A stretch of 64,000 nt of DNA from Stenotrophomonas sp. Iso1 (GTDB lineage Bacteria > Pseudomonadota > Gammaproteobacteria > Xanthomonadales > Xanthomonadaceae): assembly GCF_027497995.1 (NCBI RefSeq), contig NZ_JAODBT010000004.1:1-64000 (forward strand). Reading direction: 5' to 3'. Below the pieces are notes generated by a model. The model was not told the DNA's origin. It ran no database searches and saw only the letters and a list, made by a program, of their open reading frames with translations. A program made the position numbers and the translations under genes. This document shows positions 1 through 9,407 of the stretch, piece by piece; the stretch's first letter is position 1; each line of letters begins with the position of its first letter.

Positions 1-125
1 AGCCGGCTTTTCCGCTTCGTCAACACCTCATTTCGAGGCGGTTGACGCTGCTGCTTCTGCGGCAAACCCGAAGGTCTTTCGTCGAAGCGAGCCGCCTATT
101 ATGTCAGGCTTTTCGTTTCCGTCAA
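1..125 (-). promoter_or_regulatory. Tandem strong promoters reading out of the left edge (probable rRNA operon leader)
   Basis: On the minus strand there is a -35 TTGACG (120-125) and a -10 CATAAT (98-103) separated by 16 bp. A second TTGACG lies at 18-23; its -10 would fall just outside the window. Both copies sit in the same local context (GGTGTTGACG followed by an AAAAGCC stretch), so this is a duplicated promoter. Tandem promoters of this form are typical of rRNA operons. The gene they drive is outside the window, so the rRNA assignment is inference. Confidence 0.55.
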
Positions 126-455
126 CACCTTTTTGAGAGGCTGCTGAACTTCAACTTCCTGCCGCTGATGTCCTCTGGAGGACCCCTGCGACGGGGGAGG
201 GAAAGTATGTCCTTCTTTGAGGACTTTGTGAAGGGGTTCGTCGTTTTTTTTCAAACTTTCGCTCTTTGCCCGCCGGGAGGCGCTGTGGGCTGCTTCGCTA
301 CACCTTATTAGTGTGCGGAATGCCCACGCAAACCGCTGGCCAGCCAGACCTTCTGCGGCATTGAGACCTGATCGCCCCATCCAACCTCAGCTCCTCCCCA
401 CGGGAAGAGGAGCCTTGGCTTGCTTACGACCGCGCTCCTGGCTTGCTGCTACGCC
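126..455. other. Intergenic region without a recognisable gene
   Basis: This stretch separates the outward-facing tandem promoters from the 3' end of tyrS. It contains an A/T-rich tract near 243-262 that could act as an UP-like element for the minus-strand promoters. The open frames here are short and look like no known protein. I see no RNA gene. Confidence 0.5.
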
Positions 456-1670
456 TTAGTTTGCTGCTACCAGCACTACCCGGGCGAACGTGCGCTTGCC
501 AACCTGCAACAACCCTTCAAAACCTGGTTGCAGAATGCGCTGGGCGTCTTCGACGACCTCGCCATCAACCTTCACTGCGCGCTCCTTGAGCTTGCGGGAG
601 GCTTCGGAATTACTGGGCGTGAGGCCCGCCGCGGTCAGCAGGGCGCCGATACGCAGACCTTCGGCCGGCACCGTGACTTCCTGCAACGGCAGCTGGGTGA
701 TGTCGCCCTGCCCGGTCACGGCGGCATTCCAGCCGGCGATGGCCTGCTCGGCTGCAGCGGCATCGTGGAAACGGGTGGTCAGCTCACGTGCCAGGCGCAG
801 CTTGATCTCACGCGGATTGATCGTGCCGGCTTCCACGTCGGCGCGCAGTTGCTGGGCTTCGGCAATGGAGATGTCAAAGCTGAGCAGGTCGATCCAGCGC
901 CACATCAAGGTGTCGTCCACCTTCATGGTCTTGGTGACCATGTCGATGGCCGGCTCGCTGATGCCAATGTAGTTGTTCAACGACTTGGACATTTTGTTGA
1001 CGCCGTCCAGGCCTTCCAGCAGCGGCATGGTCAGCACGATCTGCGGCTTCTGTCCGTAATGCTCCTGCAGGCCACGGCCCATCAGCAGGTTGAACTTCTG
1101 GTCGGTGCCGCCGAGCTCGACGTCCGCTTCCAGCGCCACCGAATCGTAGCCCTGCACCAGCGGGTACAGGAATTCGTGGATGGCGATGGATTGCTGGGCG
1201 GCGTAGCGCTTGGAGAAATCGTCGCGCTCAAGCATGCGTGCGACGGTGTGTTGACCGGCCAGGCGGATCATGTCGGCCGCGCCCATCTTGCCGAACCACT
1301 CGGAGTTGAAGCGGACTTCGGTCTTTTCACGGTCCAGCACATTGAATACCTGCTCTTCATAGGTACGGGCGTTGGCGAGTACGTCGTCCTTGCTCAGCGG
1401 CTTGCGGGTGAGGCTCTTGCCGGACGGGTCACCGATCATGCCGGTGAAGTCGCCGATCAGAAAAATTACCTGGTGGCCGAGATCCTGAAACTGGCGCAGC
1501 TTGTTCAGCAGCACGGTGTGACCCAGATGCAGGTCGGGTGCGGTGGGGTCGAAGCCGGCCTTCACACGCAGCGGGCGGCCGCTTTCCAGACGCTGGCGCA
1601 ATTCATCCGCTTTGAGAATCTCGTCGGCGCCACGGCCGATCAGAGCAAGGGCTTCATCAATCGAGGACAC
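456..1670 (-). CDS. tyrS: Tyrosyl-tRNA synthetase
   Basis: A 404-aa class I aminoacyl-tRNA synthetase that charges tRNA-Tyr in the cytoplasm. The Rossmann-fold signature appears as HLGHT near residue 49 and the second signature as KMSKS near residue 228. The C-terminal ~65 residues look like an S4 RNA-binding domain ([16 protein letters not shown]). Length and motif spacing match the TyrZ-like form found in gammaproteobacteria. The gene is divergent from the M23 peptidase gene, and tyrS next to mepM-like and anmK genes is a common arrangement. The start ATG gives the usual N-terminus ([14 protein letters not shown]). Nothing is unusual. Confidence 0.95.
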   Translation of the reverse strand: MSSIDEALALIGRGADEILKADELRQRLESGRPLRVKAGFDPTAPDLHLGHTVLLNKLRQFQDLGHQVIFLIGDFTGMIGDPSGKSLTRKPLSKDDVLANARTYEEQVFNVLDREKTEVRFNSEWFGKMGAADMIRLAGQHTVARMLERDDFSKRYAAQQSIAIHEFLYPLVQGYDSVALEADVELGGTDQKFNLLMGRGLQEHYGQKPQIVLTMPLLEGLDGVNKMSKSLNNYIGISEPAIDMVTKTMKVDDTLMWRWIDLLSFDISIAEAQQLRADVEAGTINPREIKLRLARELTTRFHDAAAAEQAIAGWNAAVTGQGDITQLPLQEVTVPAEGLRIGALLTAAGLTPSNSEASRKLKERAVKVDGEVVEDAQRILQPGFEGLLQVGKRTFARVVLVAAN

Positions 1671-1837
1671 GCTAAAACTCCCGGCTTCGCCGTCAAAAAC
1701 ATGAATGGTGTTAAGTACAAGTTAACCACGTTAACCAATCGAAAAGCCATGCAGCTCAATGGTTTGACGCGGTATTGATAGGTGTCTATGTTAACCGCGT
1801 TTAGGCCCGCGATCCGGGCCGACCAGAGAACCGACCG

Positions 1838-3304
1838 ATGCCACAATCCGATCACGGCCAAGCGCGCAAGCAGCGCTTCCAGGAACGACTCAACGTCCTG
1901 CACGACACCGCCCTGCATCGGAGGCTCAAGCACCATCTGCCGGCTGCGTTCAATGAACGCTGGACCCGGCAACACTGGATCCATGCCAGCCTGTTCGTGA
2001 CGATTGGCGCGTTGGTTGCGACTATCGTCCCCGGTTTCTCCAACGCCATTGATACATCGCTGCCGTCGTCGCATTCGACGCTGGCATTGCCGCTGCCGGC
2101 GCTGTCGCTGGCGCGCATGGGCGAAACGCCCGGCGACAGCTGGCAGATTCTGCGGGTGCAGCGCGGCCAGACCTTGAGTGACCTGTTTGAAGCGGCCGGC
2201 GTGCCGGCCACGGTGATGCACCGCGTGCTGGAACACCCGGGCACCCGCGAGGCGCTGACCAAGCTCCGTCCGGGCGCGGAAATCGCCTTCGACCTGCCAG
2301 TGAATGGCGCGCTGCGCACCATCCGTTTTGACCGCGATGCCAGTCACCGTGTGGAGCTGGCGCTGCAGGGCGATCAAATCCGCGAAAAGGTGCTGGAGCG
2401 TTCCACCAGCACACGCACCGTGGTAACCAGCGGTGAAATCACCAGTTCGCTCTATGCCGCCGCGCGTAGGGCGGGCCTGTCGCCTTCGGCCATCGCGACA
2501 ATGACCGACGACATCTTCAAATACGACATCGACTTCTCCAAAGACCTGAAGCAGGGCGACCGCTTCAGCGTGGTGATGGACGAGACCTGGCGTGAAGGCG
2601 AGCGCATCGACACCAGCAAAGTGCTGGCCGCGACGTTCACCACTGGCGGCAAGACGTACACCGGCTTCCGTTTCGAGCGCAATGGCAAGCCGGAATACTT
2701 CGATCTCAATGGGCGGCCGCTGAAGAAGAGCTTCATCCGCTCGCCAATTCAGTTCGCACGGTTGAGTTCCAATTTTGGCTCGCGTCGTCATCCGGTGCTG
2801 GGCACGATGCGCATGCACAAGGGCGTGGATTACGCCGCGCGTACCGGCACGCCGATCATGGCCGCTGGTGATGCGCGCGTGCAGTTTGCCGGCGTGCAAC
2901 GCGGTTACGGCAATGTGGTGATCCTGGACCACGGCCGCGGCCACTCCACGCTGTATGGGCATATGTCGCGCTTTGGCGGCTACCGCACCGGCCAGCGCGT
3001 CAATCAGGGCGACATCATTGGCTACGTCGGCTCCACCGGCTTGGCGACCGGCCCGCATCTGCACTACGAATTCCGCGTCAACGGTCAGCACCGCAATCCG
3101 CTGTCGGTGACGATGCCGCCGGCCGAGCCACTCAAGGGTGCCGAGCTGGTGGCTTTCCGTGCACAGACGTCACCGGCAATGGCTCGCATCCAGGGCATGG
3201 AGCAGTTGATCTATGCCGACGCCGGTACCGCGCCGGAAGATGACAAGCGCACCGCCAGCGCCACGCCGCCGCCAGCCGCCGCACCGGCCAACAAGCGCGG
3301 CTGA
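1838..3304 (+). CDS. M23-family murein endopeptidase with N-terminal membrane segment
   Basis: A 488-aa envelope protein predicted to cleave peptidoglycan cross-links in the periplasm. Residues ~50-70 form one membrane segment. An OapA/LysM-like region ([12 protein letters not shown]) follows, then the C-terminal M23 (LytM) domain. The zinc ligands are visible as HxGVD (MHKGVDYAA) and HLHYEF near the end of the domain (GPHLHYEF), with the H-x-H pair intact, so it should be active. A proline/alanine-rich tail follows. It resembles MepM (YebA) of E. coli, which sits near tyrS/anmK in many genomes. The anmK gene starts 74 bp downstream, beyond a hairpin. Confidence 0.88.
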   Translation: MPQSDHGQARKQRFQERLNVLHDTALHRRLKHHLPAAFNERWTRQHWIHASLFVTIGALVATIVPGFSNAIDTSLPSSHSTLALPLPALSLARMGETPGDSWQILRVQRGQTLSDLFEAAGVPATVMHRVLEHPGTREALTKLRPGAEIAFDLPVNGALRTIRFDRDASHRVELALQGDQIREKVLERSTSTRTVVTSGEITSSLYAAARRAGLSPSAIATMTDDIFKYDIDFSKDLKQGDRFSVVMDETWREGERIDTSKVLAATFTTGGKTYTGFRFERNGKPEYFDLNGRPLKKSFIRSPIQFARLSSNFGSRRHPVLGTMRMHKGVDYAARTGTPIMAAGDARVQFAGVQRGYGNVVILDHGRGHSTLYGHMSRFGGYRTGQRVNQGDIIGYVGSTGLATGPHLHYEFRVNGQHRNPLSVTMPPAEPLKGAELVAFRAQTSPAMARIQGMEQLIYADAGTAPEDDKRTASATPPPAAAPANKRG

Positions 3305-3327
3305 GCACACCACAATGCGTTGACGCG

Positions 3328-3359
3328 ACGGGCAGGGAGCATGAAGCTTCCCTGCCCGT
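3328..3359 (+). terminator. Stem-loop between the M23 peptidase gene and anmK
   Basis: An 11-bp perfect inverted repeat (ACGGGCAGGGA / TCCCTGCCCGT) with a 10-nt loop, followed by a short T-containing stretch (TTGTCTTT). It could terminate or attenuate transcription from the peptidase gene into anmK. The weak T-run makes partial read-through likely. Confidence 0.55.
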
Positions 3360-3378
3360 TGTCTTTGCAGGCCTACCC

Positions 3379-4503
3379 ATGACGCAATGCGATCCACAGC
3401 TGCCGTTGTTCCTTGGCCTGATGTCCGGCACCAGCGCCGACGGCATTGATGCGGCGCTGGTGCAGTTTCCAGAACACGGGGGGTGCCGCTTCGTGCAGGG
3501 GCAAACGTATGCATGGGACGCGCCGACGCGACAGGCCTTGATCGCACTCGGCCAAGGCCGCGAGCCCGAATCGCTGGACGCGCTGGGACAGCTGGATGCC
3601 CGGGTCGGCATCGCCTTCGCCCACGCCGCCAACCAGTTGTTGGATGAAGCAGGCGTGCCGCGCACGCAGGTGCAGGCGATTGGTTCGCACGGCCAGACCA
3701 TCCGTCATCGTCCGTCGGCCGAGCCTGCATTCACCTGGCAGATTGGGGACGCCAACCGCATCGCCGAGCTGACCGGCATCACCACGGTGGCCGACTTCCG
3801 CCGTCGTGACGTGGCTGCAGGCGGCCATGGCGCGCCACTGATGCCAGCCTTCCACCTGGCGATGCTCGGCAGTGCAGATGAAGACCGCGCAGTGTTGAAC
3901 CTGGGCGGTATCGCCAACCTGAGTTTGATCGGCCGCGATGGCAGCCTGCGCGGTTTTGATACCGGCCCGGCCAATGCCCTGCTCGACGGCTGGTGCCAGC
4001 GGCACCTGGGCCATGCCTTCGACGCCGACGGCGCATTTGCCGCCAGCGGCCAAGTGAACGAAGCACTGCTGGCGCGGTTGCTGGCCGAACCGTGGTTCGC
4101 CCTGCCCCCGCCCAAGAGCACCGGGCGCGAGCAGTTCCACTTGGAATGGGTGGAAGCGCAGCTGGGTACCGACATGATCGCCCCGGCCGATGTGCAGGCG
4201 ACGTTGCTGGAGCTGACCGCAGCGACCGTAGCCAATGCGCTGCTCCTGCATCTACCGGAGGTGCGCCGCGTGTTGGCGTGCGGCGGAGGTGTACGCAATC
4301 GGCAGCTGTTGCAGCGTCTGCAGTCGCGTTTGCCGGGCGCCTTGATTGACTCAAGCGCCGTGCACGGTCTGGACCCGGATTACATGGAGGCGATGGGGTT
4401 TGCGTGGCTGGCGCATGAAACGCTGGCCGGACGGCCGGGAAACCTGCCCAGCGTCAGCGGCGCGCGAGGGTTGCGGATTCTAGGGGCGATTCACCTGGCG
4501 TAA
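3379..4503 (+). CDS. anmK: Anhydro-N-acetylmuramic acid kinase
   Basis: A 374-aa cytoplasmic kinase of cell-wall recycling. It hydrolyses and phosphorylates 1,6-anhydro-MurNAc to MurNAc-6-phosphate. The family N-terminus [15 protein letters not shown] is present, along with the ATP-site glycine motif ([13 protein letters not shown]) and a second phosphate loop ([11 protein letters not shown]). The length matches the family. Its role fits the nearby M23 endopeptidase and the AmpG-type muropeptide importer at 4970-6496: the region holds several steps of murein turnover. The start is the ATG after the stem-loop. Confidence 0.94.
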   Translation: MTQCDPQLPLFLGLMSGTSADGIDAALVQFPEHGGCRFVQGQTYAWDAPTRQALIALGQGREPESLDALGQLDARVGIAFAHAANQLLDEAGVPRTQVQAIGSHGQTIRHRPSAEPAFTWQIGDANRIAELTGITTVADFRRRDVAAGGHGAPLMPAFHLAMLGSADEDRAVLNLGGIANLSLIGRDGSLRGFDTGPANALLDGWCQRHLGHAFDADGAFAASGQVNEALLARLLAEPWFALPPPKSTGREQFHLEWVEAQLGTDMIAPADVQATLLELTAATVANALLLHLPEVRRVLACGGGVRNRQLLQRLQSRLPGALIDSSAVHGLDPDYMEAMGFAWLAHETLAGRPGNLPSVSGARGLRILGAIHLA

Positions 4504-4604
4504 GCGCGGGAATTACCGGGATCGAGGTTGCTCCGGCCTTAGCAGCGGGCTTTGGCTGCTACTCAAAGGCAAAAGCAAAAAACGCCCTCCTCCGCCCTTC
4601 GGGC

Positions 4605-4630
4605 CCCTTCTCCCGCTTGCGGGAGAAGGG
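4605..4630. repeat. Inverted repeat CCCTTCTCCCGC-TT-GCGGGAGAAGGG, copy 1 of a dispersed family
   Basis: A perfect 12-bp inverted repeat with a 2-nt loop. Related hairpins occur at 25909-25934 and 28035-28058, and a degenerate piece occurs near 8980-9020. All lie in intergenic DNA. Here an A-run at ~4576-4582 makes it terminator-like for the minus-strand gene that ends at 4655. It probably belongs to a family of small intergenic palindromes common in Xanthomonadaceae genomes. Confidence 0.7.
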
Positions 4631-4654
4631 CGTCGTCCGTGCACCGCGTGTTAA

Positions 4655-4891
4655 TTACGGGCTGTCGCCCGCCGGCAGCGCGCGCAGCGCCTGGATGGCC
4701 TCGGTCAGGGCGTCCACTTCGCGGTTCTCGAAGCCGTTGCGTACTTCGTGTTCACTGGCGAACAAGCCCTGCTCCAGCAGCATCAGGCACGTGTGTTCAC
4801 GCGTCCACCCACGCGCCACGGAAAGGCGGCGGATACGTTCAAGCAAGAGCGGGTCGATGTCCCGCAAGATCACGTCGGCCATGTCATTCAC
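4655..4891 (-). CDS. Small conserved-type protein, possible ribbon-helix-helix fold
   Basis: 78 aa. The N-terminal half (VILRDIDPLLLERIRRLSVARGW) has the strand-helix-helix look of RHH/Arc-type or FitA-like DNA-binding proteins, followed by an acidic helix. No toxin gene is adjacent: the neighbours are anmK and the ampG-like transporter, both on their own. I do not recognise a specific family, so an antitoxin role is only a possibility. High-GC codon use resembles the core genes. Confidence 0.6.
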   Translation of the reverse strand: MNDMADVILRDIDPLLLERIRRLSVARGWTREHTCLMLLEQGLFASEHEVRNGFENREVDALTEAIQALRALPAGDSP

Positions 4892-4969
4892 ATCAGCTGT
4901 CCGGTAGATCCCCCGTCCGCATGATCAGTGAGGTGGGCGCTGGATTCAATCGCGCCCACCTTTTGCCAT

Positions 4970-6496
4970 TCAGACTGACCGGTTGACCTGGGTAGTGGCG
5001 TCTACCTCACGGCGCAACCACCACGCCATCAGCAGCCCCGGAATGCCGACGACCACCGACACCAGGAAGAACACCTTCCAGCCATAGGCATCAGCCAGCA
5101 CGCCGGCAAATGGGCCGACAAACACTCGCCCCAGCGTGGCAAAAGCCGATAGCAGCGCGTAATGCGTCGCCGAGAATCGCGTGCCGCATAGGCCGCTAAG
5201 CAACGCCACGAACGCCGCCGTTCCCATGCCGCCGGCGAAGTTGTCCAGGCTCAGCGCGAACAACAGCAGGCTGTCCATCGGCGTAGGCGTATCCAGATGC
5301 ACGATCAGCAGGCTGAAGGCCGGCACGTTCAGCGTGCCCCAGGCGCCCGCGCCTTCGCGTGCCAGCAGGTAGAAGCCGAGATTGGAAACCAACTGCAGCA
5401 CGCCGAAAGCGATGACCGCCGTGGACAACCGCAACCGCAGCAGGAAGAAGCCACCGACGATGGCCCCGACAATCGTCATCAATAGACCAATGGTCTTGTT
5501 GGCCAAGCCGACTTCCGACTGGCTGAAATGCATGCCCTTGAGCAGAAATGGCGTGGACAGACTCAGTGCGAACGCATCGCCCACTTTGTACAGCACCACC
5601 AGGGCCAGGAACGCCCCCGCACCCCGCATGCTGAAGTAGCTGCGCAGTGAGGCGTTGAGCGTTTCAAAACGCACCCAGCGGGTGACACTCAGGCCCAGCA
5701 GCATTGCCGCGGCAATCTGGGTAACGACGAATACCAGCCGCACCCAGCGGTCGCTGCTGTCCGGGTCCAGCCCAAGCAGCACCAGCAACTGGTGCGCCAA
5801 CCAGGCACCCACGCCCACACCGACTACCAGCGCCAGGAAACCACGCAGCTCGCCACCGGCCTTGGATACCGGCGCCTTGAAGCGCTCGGGCAGCGCGGGC
5901 ATCAACAGCAATGCCAGTACGCCAACAGCAACCGACAGCCCCGCCATGACCTGGTAAACCTGCGGCCAGCTCTGCCATTGCTCGGCCCAGATCAGGGTGA
6001 TGCCGCCAGACAACACCATCGCCAGGCGATAGCCCAGCACCGTCAGCGAACCGCCCAATCCCCGCTCGGACGGCTCCAGCAGATCGGTCCGGTAGGCATC
6101 GATCACCACGTCCAGCGTCGCCGACAGACACGCCACCAAGACCGCCACCGACGCAAACAACGCCAGGTTGCGCGCTGGCGACAGCGTACTCATCAACAAC
6201 AGCGCCGCACCCAGCACGAACAGCAGCAGCACGATCCAGCCGCGTCGGCGGCCCAGCACTGGCAGATCGAAGCGGTCGATCAGCGGCGCCCAAAGAAACT
6301 TGAAGGTGTAGGGAATACCGATCAGCGACAGGAAGCCCAGCGTCACCAGATCCAAGCCGTCCACCGTCAACCACGCCTGCATCGCACCGCCCGTCAGCGC
6401 CAACGGCAGGCCGGAAGCAAAGCCGAGCAGCAGGATGACGAACAGGCGCCGCAGACGCTGCAGCCCGCGCGGGGTATCCGCGATGGCTGGGGTCAC
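4970..6496 (-). CDS. ampG: AmpG-type muropeptide permease (MFS)
   Basis: A 508-aa inner-membrane protein with about 12-14 hydrophobic segments. The N-terminus carries the AmpG-like pattern (GFASGLPLALTGGAMQAWL and a conserved IGIPYTFKFLWAPLIDRF loop). AmpG imports anhydromuropeptides for recycling and, in beta-lactamase producers, supplies the inducer signal. The start chosen is GTG at 6496, whose GTGA overlaps the stop of the upstream nuclease gene by 4 bp, indicating translational coupling. A longer frame would run deep into that gene. Confidence 0.88.
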   Translation of the reverse strand: MTPAIADTPRGLQRLRRLFVILLLGFASGLPLALTGGAMQAWLTVDGLDLVTLGFLSLIGIPYTFKFLWAPLIDRFDLPVLGRRRGWIVLLLFVLGAALLLMSTLSPARNLALFASVAVLVACLSATLDVVIDAYRTDLLEPSERGLGGSLTVLGYRLAMVLSGGITLIWAEQWQSWPQVYQVMAGLSVAVGVLALLLMPALPERFKAPVSKAGGELRGFLALVVGVGVGAWLAHQLLVLLGLDPDSSDRWVRLVFVVTQIAAAMLLGLSVTRWVRFETLNASLRSYFSMRGAGAFLALVVLYKVGDAFALSLSTPFLLKGMHFSQSEVGLANKTIGLLMTIVGAIVGGFFLLRLRLSTAVIAFGVLQLVSNLGFYLLAREGAGAWGTLNVPAFSLLIVHLDTPTPMDSLLLFALSLDNFAGGMGTAAFVALLSGLCGTRFSATHYALLSAFATLGRVFVGPFAGVLADAYGWKVFFLVSVVVGIPGLLMAWWLRREVDATTQVNRSV

Positions 6497-7293
6497 AGGT
6501 CGTAGTCCACGGTGAACGGTGCGTGGTCGGAAAAGCGCTGGTCGCGGTAGATGGAGCAACCGCGCAGGCGTTCACGCAGGCCCGGGGTGACAAACTGGTA
6601 ATCGATGCGCCAACCAACGTTGTTGGCCCGGGCCGCACCCCGGTTGCTCCACCAGGTGTAGTCCTGGCCTTCCGGGTGCAGCGCGCGGTAGGCGTCCACC
6701 CAGCCACGTCCCGTCGCCGGGTCGCATTGATCCGGAAGATCGGCGCACAGCCCATTCAGCCAATCGCGCTCCTCGGGCAGGCAGCCGGAATTCTTCTGAT
6801 TGGATTTCCAGTTTTTGATGTCCAGCGCGCTGCGGACGATATTCCAGTCCCCGCACAGCACGTAATCGCGGCCACTGGCCAGCCATTCGTCCAACAATGG
6901 CCGCAGCCACTGCATGACCTCGAACTTGAAGCCTTGGCGCAGTTCGCCCGAGGAACCGGAGGGAATATAGAACGAGACCACGCTGAGGTTGCCGAAACGG
7001 GCTTCGATGTAGCGGCCTTCATCGTCAAACGGCGCCCAGCCCAGCCCGGTGCGGACTTCGTCGGGCTCACGACGGCTCCAGATGGACACCCCGCTGTAGC
7101 CCTTCTTGGTGATGGCATCGCGGTAGAAGCAATGGTGGCCGTCCGGCCGGAACAGCCCATCGGTCAGCTGCGACTCCTGCGCTTTGGTCTCCTGAATACA
7201 CAGCACGTCGGCCTGCTGCTGCAGGAACCACTCGCTGAAACCCTTGGTGGTGGCCGAACGAATCCCGTTGGCGTTGAAGCTGATGATGCGCAT
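6493..7293 (-). CDS. xthA: Exodeoxyribonuclease III-like EEP nuclease (AmpN position)
   Basis: A 266-aa member of the endonuclease/exonuclease/phosphatase superfamily. It starts with MRIISFNANGIRSA and has QETKAQ (metal-binding Glu), CGDWNIV (Asp/Asn pair) and a C-terminal SDHAPF catalytic His motif. It is predicted to act as an AP endonuclease/3' exonuclease in DNA repair. It is the first gene of a two-gene unit with ampG, overlapping by 4 bp. In Stenotrophomonas maltophilia a gene in this position has been called ampN and is co-transcribed with ampG; my recollection of its domain type agrees with this, but I cannot verify it here. The internal ATG at 7293 is preferred over a longer frame. 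Confidence 0.88.
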   Translation of the reverse strand: MRIISFNANGIRSATTKGFSEWFLQQQADVLCIQETKAQESQLTDGLFRPDGHHCFYRDAITKKGYSGVSIWSRREPDEVRTGLGWAPFDDEGRYIEARFGNLSVVSFYIPSGSSGELRQGFKFEVMQWLRPLLDEWLASGRDYVLCGDWNIVRSALDIKNWKSNQKNSGCLPEERDWLNGLCADLPDQCDPATGRGWVDAYRALHPEGQDYTWWSNRGAARANNVGWRIDYQFVTPGLRERLRGCSIYRDQRFSDHAPFTVDYDL

Positions 7294-7405
7294 GGAAAAC
7301 CACTGACAGACCTGTGATCGGCACAGCATACCGCCCACGCCAGCATTCCCCGAAGCCATGCTTTACCCTAGTAGCCTTCATAAGACGACAAGAAAACGTA
7401 TTTAC

Positions 7406-8065
7406 ATGAGCGATCACCGTTCCCGCTTTCTGCAGCTGGCGCTGAATGCCGACGCGCTGCGCTTTGGCCAGTTCACCCTCAAGTCCGGCCGCGTGAGCCC
7501 GTATTTCTTCAATGCTGGCCGTTTTGACACCGGCCTGGCGCTGTCCCAGCTGGGCAACTGCTATGCCGATGCCATCGAATCGGCCGGCATCGCCTATGAC
7601 CAACTGTTCGGCCCGGCCTACAAGGGCATCCCGCTGGCCACCGCCATTGCCTGCGAGTTCTCGCACCGTGGCCGCGACCTGCCGCTGACCTTCAACCGCA
7701 AGGAAGCCAAGGACCACGGCGAAGGCGGCACCCTGATCGGCGCCGACATGGCCGGCAAGCGCATTCTGATTGTCGATGACGTGATCACCGCCGGCACCGC
7801 CATCCGCGAGGCGCTGGACATCATCCGTGCTGCCAACGGCATCCCGGCCGGCATCGTGGTGGCGTTGGATCGCCAGGAAATCGCCTCCGAGCAGGACAGC
7901 CGTTCGGCCGCCCAGTCCGTGGCCGCCGAAACCGGCATCCCGGTGATTGCCGTGGCCAACCTGGCCGACCTGCTTGCTTTCGCCTCCGGGAACCCGGAAC
8001 TTGTGGGTTATCGGGAACCGTTGCTGGCCTATCGCGCCCGCTACGGGAGCAATCCAACCGGCTGA
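7406..8065 (+). CDS. pyrE: Orotate phosphoribosyltransferase
   Basis: 219 aa. It transfers orotate onto PRPP to make OMP in pyrimidine synthesis. The PRPP-binding signature is visible as ILIVDDVITAGTA near residue 120, and the flexible catalytic loop as FNRKEAKDHGEGG. The ATG giving MSDHRSRFLQLAL is chosen because family members start there; the open frame extends 16 codons further upstream. The gene is divergent from the ExoIII-like gene, with ~110 bp between them holding both promoters. The following gene starts 14 bp downstream and may be co-transcribed. Confidence 0.95.
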   Translation: MSDHRSRFLQLALNADALRFGQFTLKSGRVSPYFFNAGRFDTGLALSQLGNCYADAIESAGIAYDQLFGPAYKGIPLATAIACEFSHRGRDLPLTFNRKEAKDHGEGGTLIGADMAGKRILIVDDVITAGTAIREALDIIRAANGIPAGIVVALDRQEIASEQDSRSAAQSVAAETGIPVIAVANLADLLAFASGNPELVGYREPLLAYRARYGSNPTG

Positions 8066-8079
8066 CAGCAGGGGCTGCC

Positions 8080-8784
8080 ATGACGCCAATTTCTTCCAAG
8101 ACCGGGGTTGCCGCGGGCCTGCTGATGCTGGCCGCGCTGGCATTGCCGGCAATCGCACAGAACAAGCCTGAGGCCGCCGCCAAGAAGCTGTATTGCTGGG
8201 ATAACGCGCGCGGCGAACGCATCTGTTCAGACACGTTGCCGGCAGAAGCGGTGAACAGTGCGCGTCAGGAGTTCAATGCCCGCAGCGGTCTGCGCAGCGC
8301 CGAGGTGGGACGCGCGCTCACCAGCGAGGAACGCGCCGATGCCGCACTGGCCCAGGCGCAAGCGCAGGTAGACGCCGCTGCGGTCGAAACCCGCAAGCGT
8401 ACCGAGCAGGCGATGTTGTCCACCTATGGCAGCGAGGATGCCTTGCGCCGTGTGTTCAACGAGCGCACCGCCATCGTCGACAACAACATCAAGACCGCCA
8501 GCTATAACGTGACCAGCCTGCGCGAAGCGTTGGCGGCACAGTTGCTGTCAGCCGGCAATAAGGAACTGGCCGGGCAAAAGGTGAGTGACAAGCAGGCCGA
8601 AGAAATCCGCCAGCGTCACAACGAGCTATTGGCGCAGCTGCGCCTGCAGACTGCATTTGAGCATCAGCGGCAAACGCTGGAAGTGGAGATTGCCGAAACT
8701 CTGGCGCGGTACCGTGAGTTGAAGGGGATTACCCCGGCAGGTACCGCCGTTGCGCCTTCTTCGCCGGAGGCGGTGAAGGGCTGA
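8080..8784 (+). CDS. Periplasmic coiled-coil protein with DUF4124-like N-terminus
   Basis: 234 aa. The signal peptide has a hydrophobic stretch ending at AIAQ (about residue 27). After cleavage comes KLYCWDNARGERICSD, which resembles the small DUF4124-type domain with its two Cys. From ~residue 70 on the protein is Ala/Gln/Glu-rich and helical, probably coiled coil. It lies 14 bp after pyrE and ends just before a strong terminator, so it is likely the last gene of that unit. The function is unknown. Confidence 0.75.
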   Translation: MTPISSKTGVAAGLLMLAALALPAIAQNKPEAAAKKLYCWDNARGERICSDTLPAEAVNSARQEFNARSGLRSAEVGRALTSEERADAALAQAQAQVDAAAVETRKRTEQAMLSTYGSEDALRRVFNERTAIVDNNIKTASYNVTSLREALAAQLLSAGNKELAGQKVSDKQAEEIRQRHNELLAQLRLQTAFEHQRQTLEVEIAETLARYRELKGITPAGTAVAPSSPEAVKG

Positions 8785-8810
8785 GTGGCAAGACAACGCG
8801 TGGTTCTAGA

Positions 8811-8836
8811 AAACGGCCTTCAGGCCGTTTTTTTTT
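8811..8836 (+). terminator. Rho-independent terminator after the pyrE unit
   Basis: A perfect 9-bp stem AAACGGCCT / AGGCCGTTT with a 2-nt loop, followed immediately by a run of nine T. It is strong and correctly placed 27 bp after the stop codon. Confidence 0.9.
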
Positions 8837-9304
8837 GTGCGATGCCGAAGGTTTTGCTGCTCTTTGTAGCCTGGGCAAGCGGAGCGAACTCGGGGATTTC
8901 ATCGCGAAACCCTGACAACCGATGAGGTTCCGGATACCCCTTGTGTGTTCGGGCGACGAGCGCCTGTCCAGAGGCGCGCCCTCCTCCGCCCTTCGGCCAC
9001 CTTCTCCTGCGCACGAAGTGGGGAGTGTCCGACCTCCGTGATGACGGAACGCCCGCTACCGCCACCGGCCCGCTCGCAGGGAACGCCACCACGTTGCCCG
9101 CCCTGCCCTTTTCTACGCCTCGATCCACATTTTTATGGCGTTTTTACGCCATTGCCACGTCCAAGGCGTCGAACGTTTACGGCCTGCGGGAGGACGATGC
9201 CGTCCCTGATCGGGGCATTGGCGACGTGCATGCGTCGCTGCCCCGCCCGTCCATTGACGTGATGTTCCGGCCCCGCCGGAACCCGTCCCGATATCGAGGT
9301 TTCC
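8837..9304 (+). promoter_or_regulatory. kdp upstream region with a KdpE-site candidate palindrome at 9135-9152
   Basis: 468 bp without a gene. The first part holds a degenerate copy of the CTTCTCC-type intergenic repeat (about 8975-9020). The second part contains a perfect palindrome ATGGCGT-TTTT-ACGCCAT (9135-9152) embedded in T-rich DNA about 150 bp upstream of kdpF. KdpE sites in E. coli are also T-rich and lie upstream of kdpFABC, so this is a reasonable operator candidate; that assignment is inference. Confidence 0.45.
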
Positions 9305-9397
9305 ATGCCCGGCTGGCTTTCTTTGTTGTGCGGTGTGGTGGTGCTGATCGCCGCCGCCTATCTGCTGTACGCGGTCCTGCGACCCGAGTCGTTCTGA
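9305..9397 (+). CDS. kdpF: KdpF, small membrane subunit of the K+-transporting ATPase
   Basis: A 30-aa single-span membrane peptide (MPGWLSLLCGVVVLIAAAYL then LYAVLRPESF). It has the standard KdpF pattern: hydrophobic helix, then LL-A-L-RPE near the C-terminus. It lies 10 bp upstream of kdpA at the expected first position of the operon. KdpF stabilises the KdpABC complex. ATG at 9305 follows a short AGG-containing spacer. Confidence 0.85.
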   Translation: MPGWLSLLCGVVVLIAAAYLLYAVLRPESF

Positions 9398-9407
9398 GGA
9401 GCATGCC

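Noticed and set aside
420..1778. A 452-codon open frame on the plus strand
   Set aside because: It is the antisense shadow of tyrS in GC-rich DNA. Its translation has no domain and the tyrS frame has clear motifs.
4655..4891. Toxin-antitoxin pair
   Set aside because: The small protein is RHH-like, but no toxin-sized partner frame lies next to it.
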